Source of the DNA: Sipunculus nudus
Lineage: Eukaryota; Annelida; Sipuncula; Golfingiida; Sipunculidae
Reading direction: 5' to 3'
Assembly (NCBI GenBank): GCA_026874595.1
Contig: CM049315.1
Span: 79,564,065-79,628,064, forward strand
DNA: 64,000 nucleotides
The notes beneath the pieces were generated by a model, which did no database searches, was not told the origin of the DNA, and saw nothing but the letters and a program-made list of their open reading frames with translations. The first letter of the stretch is position 1. Every line of letters begins with the position of its first letter. The translations under genes were made by a program, and so were the position numbers. This document shows positions 13,072-25,468 of the stretch, in pieces.

Positions 13072-14441
13072 AGATGTTGGGTCTAAAATTCACCCTTTTT
13101 CACAAATACCAGCTTGTGTGGAATAAGGATTGCAATTCATCCTGTCATGGAGGTCACCATAATGGAGCCCAGGTGTAGGTTGGCCAGATGTGTCATGGGT
13201 ATGTACCTGCTGAACTCGGACGGTTTTGTACAACAGACTGCAGTTGGCCTTGCTGGGCTGGGCTGGCAACCTGTGGAGGAATGTTTGAGGCCCTGCATCA
13301 GTCCTCACGCTGTGTTCAGTAGATCTCTATCTTCCTGCTGAATATAAAACAGTTTGAATTGATCAGATCAGTTAATTAATGGTCTATGAAAACACAGATT
13401 CACTCCAATTATGCATCAACAAAATTCCAATGAGAAAAGTTGCTTCCAAATTTAGTTTAAAATTAGCAAAATTTGGTTTCAGAAATGGAAGGCCTAGATG
13501 TTGGGTCTAAAAATCACCCTTTTTCACAAATACCAGCTTGTGTGGAATAAGGATTGCAATTCATCCTGTCATGGAGGTCACCATAATGGAGCCCAGGTGT
13601 AGGTTGGCCAGATGTGTCAAGGGTAAGTACCTGCTGAACTCCCCTGCTTTTGTACAACAGGCTGCAGTTGGCCTTGCTGGGCTGGGCTGGCAACCTGTGG
13701 AGGAATGTTGAAGGCCCTGCATCAGTCCTCACGCTGTGGTCAGTGGAACACTATCTTCCTGTGGAAAATAAAAAACAGTTTGAATTGATTAGATCAGTTG
13801 ATTAATGGTAAATGAAAACACAGGTTCACTCCAATTATGCATTAACAAAATTCCAATCAGAAAAGTTGCTACAAGAAAATAAGTTTAAAATTAGCAAAAT
13901 TTGGTTTCAGAAATGGAAGGCCTAGATTTTGGGTCTAAAAATCACCCTTTTTAACAAATACCAGCTTGTGTGAATTAAGGATTGCAACTCATCCTTTCAT
14001 GGAGGTCACGATAATGGAGCCCAGGTGTAGGTTGGCCAGATGTGTCATGGGTATGTACCTGCTGAACTCCCCCGGTTTTTTACAACAGGCTGCAGTTGGC
14101 CTTGCTGGGCTGGGCTGGCAACCTGTGGAGGAATGTTTGAGGCCCTGCATCAGTCCTCACGCTGTGGTCAGTGGATCTCTATCTTCCTGTTGAATATAAA
14201 ACAGTTTGAATTGATCAGATCAGTTAATTAATGGTCCATGAAAACACAAGATTCCCTCCAATTATGCATCAGCAAAATTCCAATGAGAAAAGTTGTTCTA
14301 GAAAAAGTATAAAATTTGCTTTCAGAACTGGAAGGCCTGGAATTGGAGAGAGAATTGAAGGCTAATGGAGCCCAGGTGTAGGTTGGCCAGATGTGTCAAG
14401 GGTAAGTACCTGCTGAACTCCCCTGCTTTTGTACAACAGGC

Positions 14442-17400
14442 TGCAGTTGGCCTTGCTGGGCTGGGCTGGCAACCTGTGGAGGAATGTTGGAGGCCCTGCA
14501 TCAGTCCTCACGCTGTGTTCAGTGGATCTCTATCTTCCTGCTGAATATAAAACAGTCTGAATTGATCAGATCAGTTAATTAATGGTCCATGAAAACACAG
14601 ATTCACTCCAATTATGCATCAACAAAATTCTAATGAGAAAAGTTGCTTCAAAATTTAGTTTAAAATTAGCAAAATTTGGTTTCAGAAATGGAAGGCCTAG
14701 ATGTTGGGTCTAAAATTCACCCTTTTTCACAAATACCAGCTTGTGTGGAATAAGGATTGCAATTCATCCTGTCATGGAGGTCACCATAATGGAGCCCAGG
14801 TGTAGGTTGGCCAGATGTGTCATGGGTATGTACCTGCTGAACTCGGACGGTTTTGTACAACAGACTGCAGTTGGCCTTGCTGGGCTGGGCTGGCAACCTG
14901 TGGAGGAATGTTTGAGGCCCTGCATCAGTCCTCACGCTGTGTTCAGTAGATCTCTATCTTCCTGCTGAATATAAAACAGTTTGAATTGATCAGATCAGTT
15001 AATTAATGGTCCATGAAAACACAGATTCACTCCAATTATGCATCAACAAAATTCCAATGAGAAAAGTTGCTTCCAAATTTAGTTTAAAATTAGCAAAATT
15101 TGGTTTCAGAAATGGAAGGCCTAGATGTTGGGTCTAAAAATCACCCTTTTTCACAAATACCAGCTTGTGTGGAATAAGGATTGCAACTCATCCTGTTATA
15201 GAGGTCACCATAATGGAGCCCAGGTATAGGTTGGCCAGATGTGTCATGGGTATGTACCTGCTGAACTCGGCCTGTTTTGTACATCAGGCTGCAGTTGGCC
15301 TTGCTGGGCTGGGCTGGCAACCTGTGGAGGAATGTTGGAGGCCCTCCATCAGTCCTCACGCTGTGGTCAGTGGATCTCTATCTTCCTGTTGAATATAAAA
15401 CAGTTTGAATTGATCAGATCAGTTAATTAATGGTCCATGAAAACACAAGATTCCCTTCAATTATGCCTCAGCAAAATTCCAATGAGAAAAGTTGTTTTAG
15501 AAAAAGTTTAAAATTTGCTTTCAGAACTGAAAGGCCTGGAATTGGAGAGAGAATTGAAGGCTAAACTGAATCAGAAGAACTTCCTTACAAATATGTATAT
15601 GCCTGGCCCCATAGTCAGCTGTTACACTTGGCCTTGTTGGGCTGGGCTGGGCTGGCAACCTGTAGAGGAATGTTGAAGGCCCTGCATCAGTCCTCACGCT
15701 GTGGTCAGTGGAACACTATCTTCCTGTGGAATATAAAAAACAGTTTGAATTGATTAGATCAGTTGATTAATGGTAAATGAAAACACAGGTTCACTCCAAT
15801 TATGCATTAACAAAATTCCAATCAGAAAAGTTGCTACAAGAAAATAAGTTTAAAATTAGTAAAATTTGGTTTCAGAAATGGAAGGCCTAGATTTTGGGTC
15901 TAAAAATCACCCTTTTTAACAAATACCAGCTTGTGTGGAATAAGGATTGCAACTCATCCTGTTATAGAGGTCACCATAATGGAGCCCAGGTATAGGTTGG
16001 CCAGATGTGTCATGGGTATGTACCTGCTGAACTCGGCCTGTTTTGTACATCAGGCTGCAGTTGGCCTTGCTGGGCTGGGCTGGCAACCTGTGGAGGAATG
16101 TTGGAGGCCCTCCATCAGTCCTCACGCTGTGGTCAGTGGATCTCTATCTTCCTGTTGAATATAAAACAGTTTGAATTGATCAGATCAGTTAATTAATGGT
16201 CCATGAAAACACAAGATTCCCTTCAATTATGCCTCAGCAAAATTCCAATGAGAAAAGTTGTTTTAGAAAAAGTTTAAAATTTGCTTTCAGAACTGAAAGG
16301 CCTGGAATTGGAGAGAGAATTGAAGGCTAATGGAGCCCAGGTGTAGGTTGGCCAGATGTGTCAAGGGTAAGTACCTGCTGAACTCCCCTGCTTTTGTACA
16401 ACAGGCTGCAGTTGGCCTTGCTGGGCTGGGCTGGCAACCTGTGGAGGAATGTTGGAGGCCCTGCATCAGTCCTCACGCTGTGGTCAGTGGATCTCTATCT
16501 TCCTGCTGAATATAAAACAGTTTGAATTGATCAGATCAGTTAATTAATGGTCCATGAAAACACAGATTCACTCCAATTATGCATCAACAAAATTCTAATG
16601 AGAAAAGTTGCTTCAAAATTTAGTTTAAAATAAGCAAAATTTGGTTTCAGAAATGGAAGGCCTAGATGTTGGGTCTAAAATTCACCCTTTTTCACAAATA
16701 CCAGCTTGTGTGGAATAAGGATTGCAATTCATCCTGTCATGGAGGTCACCATAATGGAGCCCAGGTGTAGGTTGGCCAGATGTGTCATGGGTATGTACCT
16801 GCTGAACTCGGACGGTTTTGTACAACAGGCTGCAGTTGGCCTTGCTGGGCTGGGCTGGCAACCTGTGGAGGAATGTTTGAGGCCCTGCATCAGTCCTCAC
16901 GCTGTGTTCAGTGGATCTCTATCTTCCTGCTGAATATAAAACAGTTTGAATTGATCAGATCAGTTAATTAATGGTCCATGAAAACACAGATTCACTCCAA
17001 TTATGCATCAACAAAATTCCAATGAGAAAAGTTGCTTCCAAATTTAGTTTAAAATTAGCAAAATTTGGTTTCAGAAATGGAAGGCCTAGATGTTGGGTCT
17101 AAAAATCACCCTTTTTCACAAATACCAGCTTGTGTGGAATAAGGATTGCAACTCATCCTGTTATAGAGGTCACCATAATGGAGCCCTTGTATAGGTTGGC
17201 CAGATGTGTCATGGGTATGTACCTGCTGAACTCGGCCGGTTTTGTACATCAGGCTGCAGTTGGCCTTGCTGGGCTGGGCTGGCAACCTGTGGAGGAATGT
17301 TTGAGGCCCTGCATCAGTCCTCACGCTGTGGTCAGTGGATCTCTATCTTCCTGTTGAATATAAAACAGTTTGAATTGATCAGATCAGTTAATTAATGGTC

Positions 17401-18619
17401 CATGAAAACACAAGATTCCCTCCAATTATGCATCAGCAAAATTCCAATGAGAAAAGTTGTTCTAGAAAAAGTATAAAATTTGCTTTCAGAACTGGAAGGC
17501 CTGGAATTGGAGAGAGAATTGAAGGCTAATGGAGCCCAGGTGTAGGTTGGCCAGATGTGTCAAGGGTAAGTACCTGCTGAACTCCCCTGCTTTTGTACAA
17601 CAGGCTGCAGTTGGCCTTGCTGGGCTGGGCTGGCAACCTGTGGAGGAATGTTGGAGGCCCTGCATCAGTCCTCACGCTGTGTTCAGTGGATCTCTATCTT
17701 CCTGCTGAATATAAAACAGTCTGAATTGATCAGATCAGTTAATTAATGGTCCATGAAAACACAGATTCACTCCAATTATGCATCAACAAAATTCTAATGA
17801 GAAAATTGCTTCAAAATTTAGTTTAAAATTAGCAAAATTTGGTTTCAGAAATGGAAGGCCTAGATGTTGGGTCTAAAATTCACCCTTTTTCACAAATACC
17901 AGCTTGTGTGGAATAAGGATTGCAATTCATCCTGTCATGGAGGTCACCATAATGGAGCCCAGGTGTAGGTTGGCCAGATGTGTCATGGGTATGTACCTGC
18001 TGAACTCGGACGGTTTTGTACAAAAGACTGCAGTTGGCCTTGCTGGGCTGGGCTGGCAACCTGTGGAGGAATGTTTGAGGCCCTGCATCAGTCCTCACGC
18101 TGTGTTCAGTAGATCTCTATCTTCCTGCTGAATATAAAACAGTTTGAATTGATCAGATCAGTTAATTAATGGTCCATGAAAACACAGATTCACTCCAATT
18201 ATGCATCAACAAAATTCCAATGAGAAAAGTTGCTTCCAAATTTAGTTTAAAATTAGCAAAATTTGGTTTCAGAAATGGAAGGCCTAGATGTTGGGTCTAA
18301 AAATCACCCTTTTTCACAAATACCAGCTTGTGTGGAATAAGGATTGCAACTCATCCTGTTATAGAGGTCACCATAATGGAGCCCAGGTATAGGTTGGCCA
18401 GATGTGTCATGGGTATGTACCTGCTGAACTCGGCCTGTTTTGTACATCAGGCTGCAGTTGGCCTTGCTGGGCTGGGCTGGCAACCTGTGGAGGAATGTTG
18501 GAGGCCCTCCATCAGTCCTCACGCTGTGGTCAGTGGATCTCTATCTTCCTGTTGAATATAAAACAGTTTGAATTGATCAGATCAGTTAATTAATGGTCCA
18601 TGAAAACACAAGATTCCCT
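14442..18619. repeat. Array 1, 6.42-kb-offset duplication, copy 1
   Basis: This matches 20858-25036 at an offset of 6416, shifting to 6417 after a one-base loss near 17800 (gagaaaattgc instead of gagaaaagttgc). Shared markers include ctcggacgg with cagactgcag, the gttatagaggtcacc form of A, and the rare gcccttgtatagg variant at about 17186 and 23602. Only scattered single-base differences were seen. The match stops at 18620, where this copy has ccctccaatt and the other has cccttcaatt. Confidence 0.8.
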
Positions 18620-20857
18620 CCAATTATGCATCAGCAAAATTCCAATGAGAAAAGTGGTTCTAGAAAAAGTATAAAATTTGCTTTCAGAACTGGAAGGCCT
18701 GGAATTGGAGAGAGAATTGAAGGCTAATGGAGCCCAGGTGTAGGTTGGCCAGATGTGTCAAGGGTAAGTACCTGCTGAACTCCCCTGCTTTTGTACAACA
18801 GGCTGCAGTTGGCCTTGCTGGGCTGGGCTGGCAACCTGTGGAGGAATGTTGGAGGCCCTGCATCAGTCCTCACGCTGTGTTCAGTGGATCTCTATCTTCC
18901 TGCTGAATATAAAACAGTTTGAATTGATCAGATCAGTTAATTATTGGTCCATGAAAACACAAGATTCCCTCCAATTATGCATCAGCAAAATTCCAATGAG
19001 AAAAGTTGTTCTAGAAAAAGTTTAAAATTTGCTTTCAGAAGTGGAAGGCCTGGAATTGGAGAGAGAATTGAAGGCTAAACTGAATCAGAAGAACTTCCTT
19101 ACAAATATGTATATGCCTGGCCCCATAGTCAGCTGTTACACTTGGCCTTGTTAGGCTGGGCTGGGCTGGCAACCTGTGGAGGAATGTTGAAGGCCCTGCA
19201 TCAGTCCTCACGCTGTGGTCAGTGGAACAAGTTTAAAATAAGCAAGATAAACTGAATCAGAAAAACTCCTTACAAATATGTATATGCCTGGTCCCTGTGA
19301 TTTTGGGTCAAAAAATCACCCTTTTTCACAAATACCAGCTTGTGTGGAATAAGGATTGCAACTCATCCTGTCATGGAGACCACCATATTGGATCCAAGGT
19401 GTAGATTGGCGAGATGTGTCATTTGTATGTACCTGCTGAACTCCCCCGCTTTTGTACAACAGGCTGCAGTTGGCCTTGCTGGGCTGGGCTGGCAACCTGT
19501 GGATGAATGATGGAGGCCCTGCATCAGTCCTCACGCTGTGGTCAGTGGATCTCTATCTTCCTGTGGAAAATAAAAACAGTTTGAATTGATCAGATCAGTT
19601 TATTTATGGTCCATGAAAACACAGGTTCACTCCAATTATGCATCAACAAAATTCCAATCAGAAAAGTTGCTACAAGAAAATAAGTTTAAAATTAGCAAAA
19701 TTTGGTTTCAGAAATGGAAGGCCTAGATGTTGGGTCTAAAATTCACCCTTTTTCACAAATACCAGCTTGTGTGGAATAAGGATTGCAATTCATCCTGTCA
19801 TGGAGGTCACCATAATGGAGCCCAGGTGTAGGTTGGCCAGATGTGTCATGGGTATGTACCTGCTGAACTCCCGCGGTTTTTTACAACAGGCTGCAGTTGG
19901 CCTTGCTGGGCTGGGCTGGCAACCTGTGGAGGAATGATGGAGGCCCTGCATCAGTCCTCACGCTGTGGTCAGTGGATCTCTATCTTCCTGTTGAATATAA
20001 AACAGTTTGAATTGATCAGAGCAGTTAATTAATGGTCCATGAAAACACAAGATTCCCTTCAATTATGCCTCAGCAAAATTCCAATGAGAAAAGTTGTTCT
20101 AGAAAAAGTTTAAAATTTGTTTTCAGATCTGTAAGGCCTGGAATTGGAGAGAGAATTGAAGGCTAAACTGAATCAGAAGAACTTCCTTACAAATATGTAT
20201 ATGCCTGGCCCCATAGTCAGCTGTTACACTTGGCCTTGTTGGGCTGGGCTGGGCTGGCAACCTGTAGAGGAATGTTGAAGGCCCTGCATCAGTCCTCACG
20301 CTGTGGTCAGTGGAACACTATCTTCCTGTGGAAAATAAAAAACAGTTTGAATTGATTAGATCAGTTGATTAATGGTAAATGAAAACACAGATTCACTCCG
20401 ATTATGCATCAGCAAATTCCAATGAGAAAAGTTGCTTCTAGAAAAAGTTAAAAACTTGTTTTTGGAACTGGAGACCTGGAATTGGAGAGAGAATTGAAGG
20501 CTAAACTGAATCAGAAGAACTTCCTTACAACTATTTATATGCCTGGCCCCATAGTTTATTTATGTTTATTTATGGTCCATGAAAACACAGGTTCACTCCA
20601 ATTATGCATCAACAAAATTCCAATCAGAAAATTTGCTACAAGAAAATAAGTTTAAAATTAGCAAAATTTGGTTTCAGAAATGGAAGGCCTAGATTTTGGG
20701 TCTAAAAATCACCCTTTTTAACAAATACCAGCTTGTGTGAATTAAGGATTGCAACTCATCCTTTCATGGAGGTCACGATAATGGAGCCCAGGTGTAGGTT
20801 GGCCAGATGTGTCATGGGTATGTACCTGCTGAACTCGGACGGTTTTGTACAACAGAC
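18620..20857. repeat. Divergent, rearranged island in array 1
   Basis: The regular spacing of A units breaks here: steps of 1012, 427 and 966 bp. Near 19229 a C core (gtcagtggaaca) runs straight into a Y-tail fragment (agtttaaaataagca), then a second C-head fragment, then an A head. The A unit that follows has private changes (gaccaccatattggatcc, gtagattggcgag, catttgtatgtacc). Around 20380-20580 a further mosaic has ctccgattatgc, gaactggagacctgg and gtttatttatgtttattta. These look like older or less homogenised monomers between the two copies of the 6.42-kb duplication. Confidence 0.75.
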
Positions 20858-23800
20858 TGCAGTTGGCCTTGCTGGGCTGGGCTGGCAACCTGTGGAGGAA
20901 TGTTGGAGGCCCTGCATCAGTCCTCACGCTGTGTTCAGTGGATCTCTATCTTCCTGCTGAATATAAAACAGTCTGAATTGATCAGATCAGTTAATTAATG
21001 GTCCATGAAAACACAGATTCACTCCAATTATGCATCAACAAAATTCTAATGAGAAAAGTTGCTTCAAAATTTAGTTTAAAATTAGCAAAATTTGGTTTCA
21101 GAAATGGAAGGCCTAGATGTTGGGTCTAAAATTCACCCTTTTTCACAAATACCAGCTTGTGTGGAATAAGGATTGCAATTCATCCTGTCATGGAGGTCAC
21201 CATAATGGAGCCCAGGTGTAGGTTGGCCAGATGTGTCATGGGTATGTACCTGCTGAACTCGGACGGTTTTGTACAACAGACTGCAGTTGGCCTTGCTGGG
21301 CTGGGCTGGCAACCTGTGGAGGAATGTTTGAGGCCCTGCATCAGTCCTCACGCTGTGTTCAGTAGATCTCTATCTTCCTGCTGAATATAAAACAGTTTGA
21401 ATTGATCAGATCAGTTAATTAATGGTCCATGAAAACACAGATTCACTCCAATTATGCATCAACAAAATTCCAATGAGAAAAGTTGCTTCCAAATTTAGTT
21501 TAAAATTAGCAAAATTTGGTTTCAGAAATGGAAGGCCTAGATGTTGGGTCTAAAAATCACCCTTTTTCACAAATACCAGCTTGTGTGGAATAAGGATTGC
21601 AACTCATCCTGTTATAGAGGTCACCATAATGGAGCCCAGGTATAGGTTGGCCAGATGTGTCATGGGTATGTACCTGCTGAACTCGGCCTGTTTTGTACAT
21701 CAGGCTGCAGTTGGCCTTGCTGGGCTGGGCTGGCAACCTGTGGAGGAATGTTGGAGGCCCTCCATCAGTCCTCACGCTGTGGTCAGTGGATCTCTATCTT
21801 CCTGTTGAATATAAAACAGTTTGAATTGATCAGATCAGTTAATAAATGGTCCATGAAAACACAAGATTCCCTTCAATTATGCCTCAGCAAAATTCCAATG
21901 AGAAAAGTTGTTTTAGAAAAAGTTTGAAATTTGCTTTCAGAACTGAAAGGCCTGGAATTGGAGAGAGAATTGAAGGCTAAACTGAATCAGAAGAACTTCC
22001 TTACAAATATGTATATGCCTGGCCCCATAGTCAGCTGTTACACTTGGCCTTGTTGGGCTGGGCTGGGCTGGCAACCTGTAGAGGAATGTTGAAGGCCCTG
22101 CATCAGTCCTCACGCTGTGGTCAGTGGAACACTATCTTCCTGTGGAATATAAAAAACAGTTTGAATTGATTAGATCAGTTGATTAATGGTAAATGAAAAC
22201 ACAGGTTCACTCCAATTATGCATTAACAAAATTCCAATCAGAAAAGTTGCTACAAGAAAATAAGTTTAAAATTAGTAAAATTTGGTTTCAGAAATGGAAG
22301 GCCTAGATTTTGGGTCTAAAAATCACCCTTTTTAACAAATACCAGCTTGTGTGGAATAAGGATTGCAACTCATCCTGTTATAGAGGTCACCATAATGGAG
22401 CCCAGGTATAGGTTGGCCAGATGTGTCATGGGTATGTACCTGCTGAACTCGGCCTGTTTTGTACATCAGGCTGCAGTTGGCCTTGCTGGGCTAGGCTGGC
22501 AACCTGTGGAGGAATGTTGGAGGCCCTCCATCAGTCCTCACGCTGTGGTCAGTGGATCTCTATCTTCCTGTTGAATATAAAACAGTTTGAATTGATCAGA
22601 TCAGTTAATTAATGGTCCATGAAAACACAAGATTCCCTTCAATTATGCCTCAGCAAAATTCCAATGAGAAAAGTTGTTTTAGAAAAAGTTTAAAATTTGC
22701 TTTCAGAACTGAAAGGCCTGGAATTGGAGAGAGAATTGAAGGCTAATGGAGCCCAGGTGTAGGTTGGCCAGATGTGTCAAGGGTAAGTACCTGCTGAACT
22801 CCCCTGCTTTTGTACAACAGGCTGCAGTTGGCCTTGCTGGGCTGGGCTGGCAACCTGTGGAGGAATGTTGGAGGCCCTGCATCAGTCCTCACGCTGTGTT
22901 CAGTGGATCTCTATCTTCCTGCTGAATATAAAACAGTTTGAATTGATCAGATCAGTTAATTAATGGTCCATGAAAACACAGATTCACTCCAATTATGCAT
23001 CAACAAAATTCTAATGAGAAAAGTTGCTTCAAAATTTAGTTTAAAATAAGCAAAATTTGGTTTCAGAAATGGAAGGCCTAGATGTTGGGTCTAAAATTCA
23101 CCCTTTTTCACAAATACCAGCTTGTGTGGAATAAGGATTGCAATTCATCCTGTCATGGAGGTCACCATAATGGAGCCCAGGTGTAGGTTGGCCAGATGTG
23201 TCATGGGTATGTACCTGCTGAACTCGGACGGTTTTGTACAACAGGCTGCAGTTGGCCTTGCTGGGCTGGGCTGGCAACCTGTGGAGGAATGTTTGAGGCC
23301 CTGCATCAGTCCTCACGCTGTGTTCAGTGGATCTCTATCTTCCTGCTGAATATAAAACAGTTTGAATTGATCAGATCAGTTAATTAATGGTCCATGAAAA
23401 CACAGATTCACTCCAATTATGCATCAACAAAATTCCAATGAGAAAAGTTGCTTCCAAATTTAGTTTAAAATTAGCAAAATTTGGTTTCAGAAATGGAAGG
23501 CCTAGATGTTGGGTCTAAAAATCACCCTTTTTCACAAATACCAGCTTGTGTGGAATAAGGATTGCAACTCATCCTGTTATAGAGGTCACCATAATGGAGC
23601 CCTTGTATAGGTTGGCCAGATGTGTCATGGGTATGTACCTGCTGAACTCGGCCGGTTTTGTACATCAGGCTGCAGTTGGCCTTGTTGGGCTGGGCTGGCA
23701 ACCTGTGGAGGAATGTTTGAGGCCCTGCATCAGTCCTCACGCTGTGGTCAGTGGATCTCTATCTTCCTGTTGAATATAAAACAGTTTGAATTGATCAGAT

Positions 23801-25036
23801 CAGTTAATTAATGGTCCATGAAAACACAAGATTCCCTCCAATTATGCATCAGCAAAATTCCAATGAGAAAAGTTGTTCTAGAAAAAGTATAAAATTTGCT
23901 TTCAGAACTGGAAGGCCTGGAATTGGAGAGAGAATTGAAGGCTAATGGAGCCCAGGTGTAGGTTGGCCAGATGTGTCAAGGGTAAGTACCTGCTGAACTC
24001 CCCTGCTTTTGTACAACAGGCTGCAGTTGGCCTTGCTGGGCTGGGCTGGCAACCTGTGGAGGAATGTTGGAGGCCCTGCATCAGTCCTCACGCTGTGTTC
24101 AGTGGATCTCTATCTTCCTGCTGAATATAAAACAGTCTGAATTGATCAGATCAGTTAATTAATGGTCCATGAAAACACAGATTCACTCCAATTATGCATC
24201 AACAAAATTCTAATGAGAAAAGTTGCTTCAAAATTTAGTTTAAAATTAGCAAAATTTGGTTTCAGAAATGGAAGGCCTAGATGTTGGGTCTAAAATTCAC
24301 CCTTTTTCACAAATACCAGCTTGTGTGGAATAAGGATTGCAATTCATCCTGTCATGGAGGTCACCATAATGGAGCCCAGGTGTAGGTTGGCCAGATGTGT
24401 CATGGGTATGTACCTGCTGAACTCGGACGGTTTTGTACAACAGACTGCAGTTGGCCTTGCTGGGCTGGGCTGGCAACCTGTGGAGGAATGTTTGAGGCCC
24501 TGCATCAGTCCTCACGCTGTGTTCAGTAGATCTCTATCTTCCTGCTGAATATAAAACAGTTTGAATTGATCAGATCAGTTAATTAATGGTCCATGAAAAC
24601 ACAGATTCACTCCAATTATGCATCAACAAAATTCCAATGAGTAAAGTTGCTTCCAAATTTAGTTTAAAATTAGCAAAATTTGGTTTCAGAAATGGAAGGC
24701 CTAGATGTTGGGTCTAAAAATCACCCTTTTTCACAAATACCAGCTTGTGTGGAATAAGGATTGCAACTCATCCTGTTATAGAGGTCACCATAATGGAGCC
24801 CAGGTATAGGTTGGCCAGATGTGTCATGGGTATGTACCTGCTGAACTCGGCCTGTTTTGTACATCAGGCTGCAGTTGGCCTTGCTGGGCTGGGCTGGCAA
24901 CCTGTGGAGGAATGTTGGAGGCCCTCCATCAGTCCTCACGCTGTGGTCAGTGGATCTCTATCTTCCTGTTGAATATAAAACAGTTTGAATTGATCAGATC
25001 AGTTAATTAATGGTCCATGAAAACACAAGATTCCCT
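20858..25036. repeat. Array 1, 6.42-kb-offset duplication, copy 2
   Basis: This is the partner of 14442-18619 with the same monomer order and shared rare variants. It overlaps the start of the 6.6-kb super-repeat, whose first copy begins within it near 23504. That suggests the super-repeat grew from this end of the duplicated block. Small differences from copy 1 include gtgttcagtgg here against gtggtcagtgg near 16481. Confidence 0.8.
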
Positions 25037-25468
25037 TCAATTATGCCTCAGCAAAATTCCAATGAGAAAAGTTGTTTTAGAAAAAGTTTAAAATTTGCTT
25101 TCAGAACTGAAAGGCCTGGAATTGGAGAGAGAATTGAAGGCTAAACTGAATCAGAAGAACTTCCTTACAAATATGTATATGCCTGGCCCCATAGTCAGCT
25201 GTTACACTTGGCCTTGTTGGGCTGGGCTGGGCTGGCAACCTGTAGAGGAATGTTGAAGGCCCTGCATCAGTCCTCACGCTGTGGACAGTGGAACACTATC
25301 TTCCTGTGGAATATAAAAAACAGTTTGAATTGATTAGATCAGTTGATTAATGGTAAATGAAAACACAGGTTCACTCCAATTATGCATTAACAAAATTCCA
25401 ATCAGAAAAGTTGCTACAAGAAAATAAGTTTAAAATTAGTAAAATTTGGTTTCAGAAATGGAAGGCCT

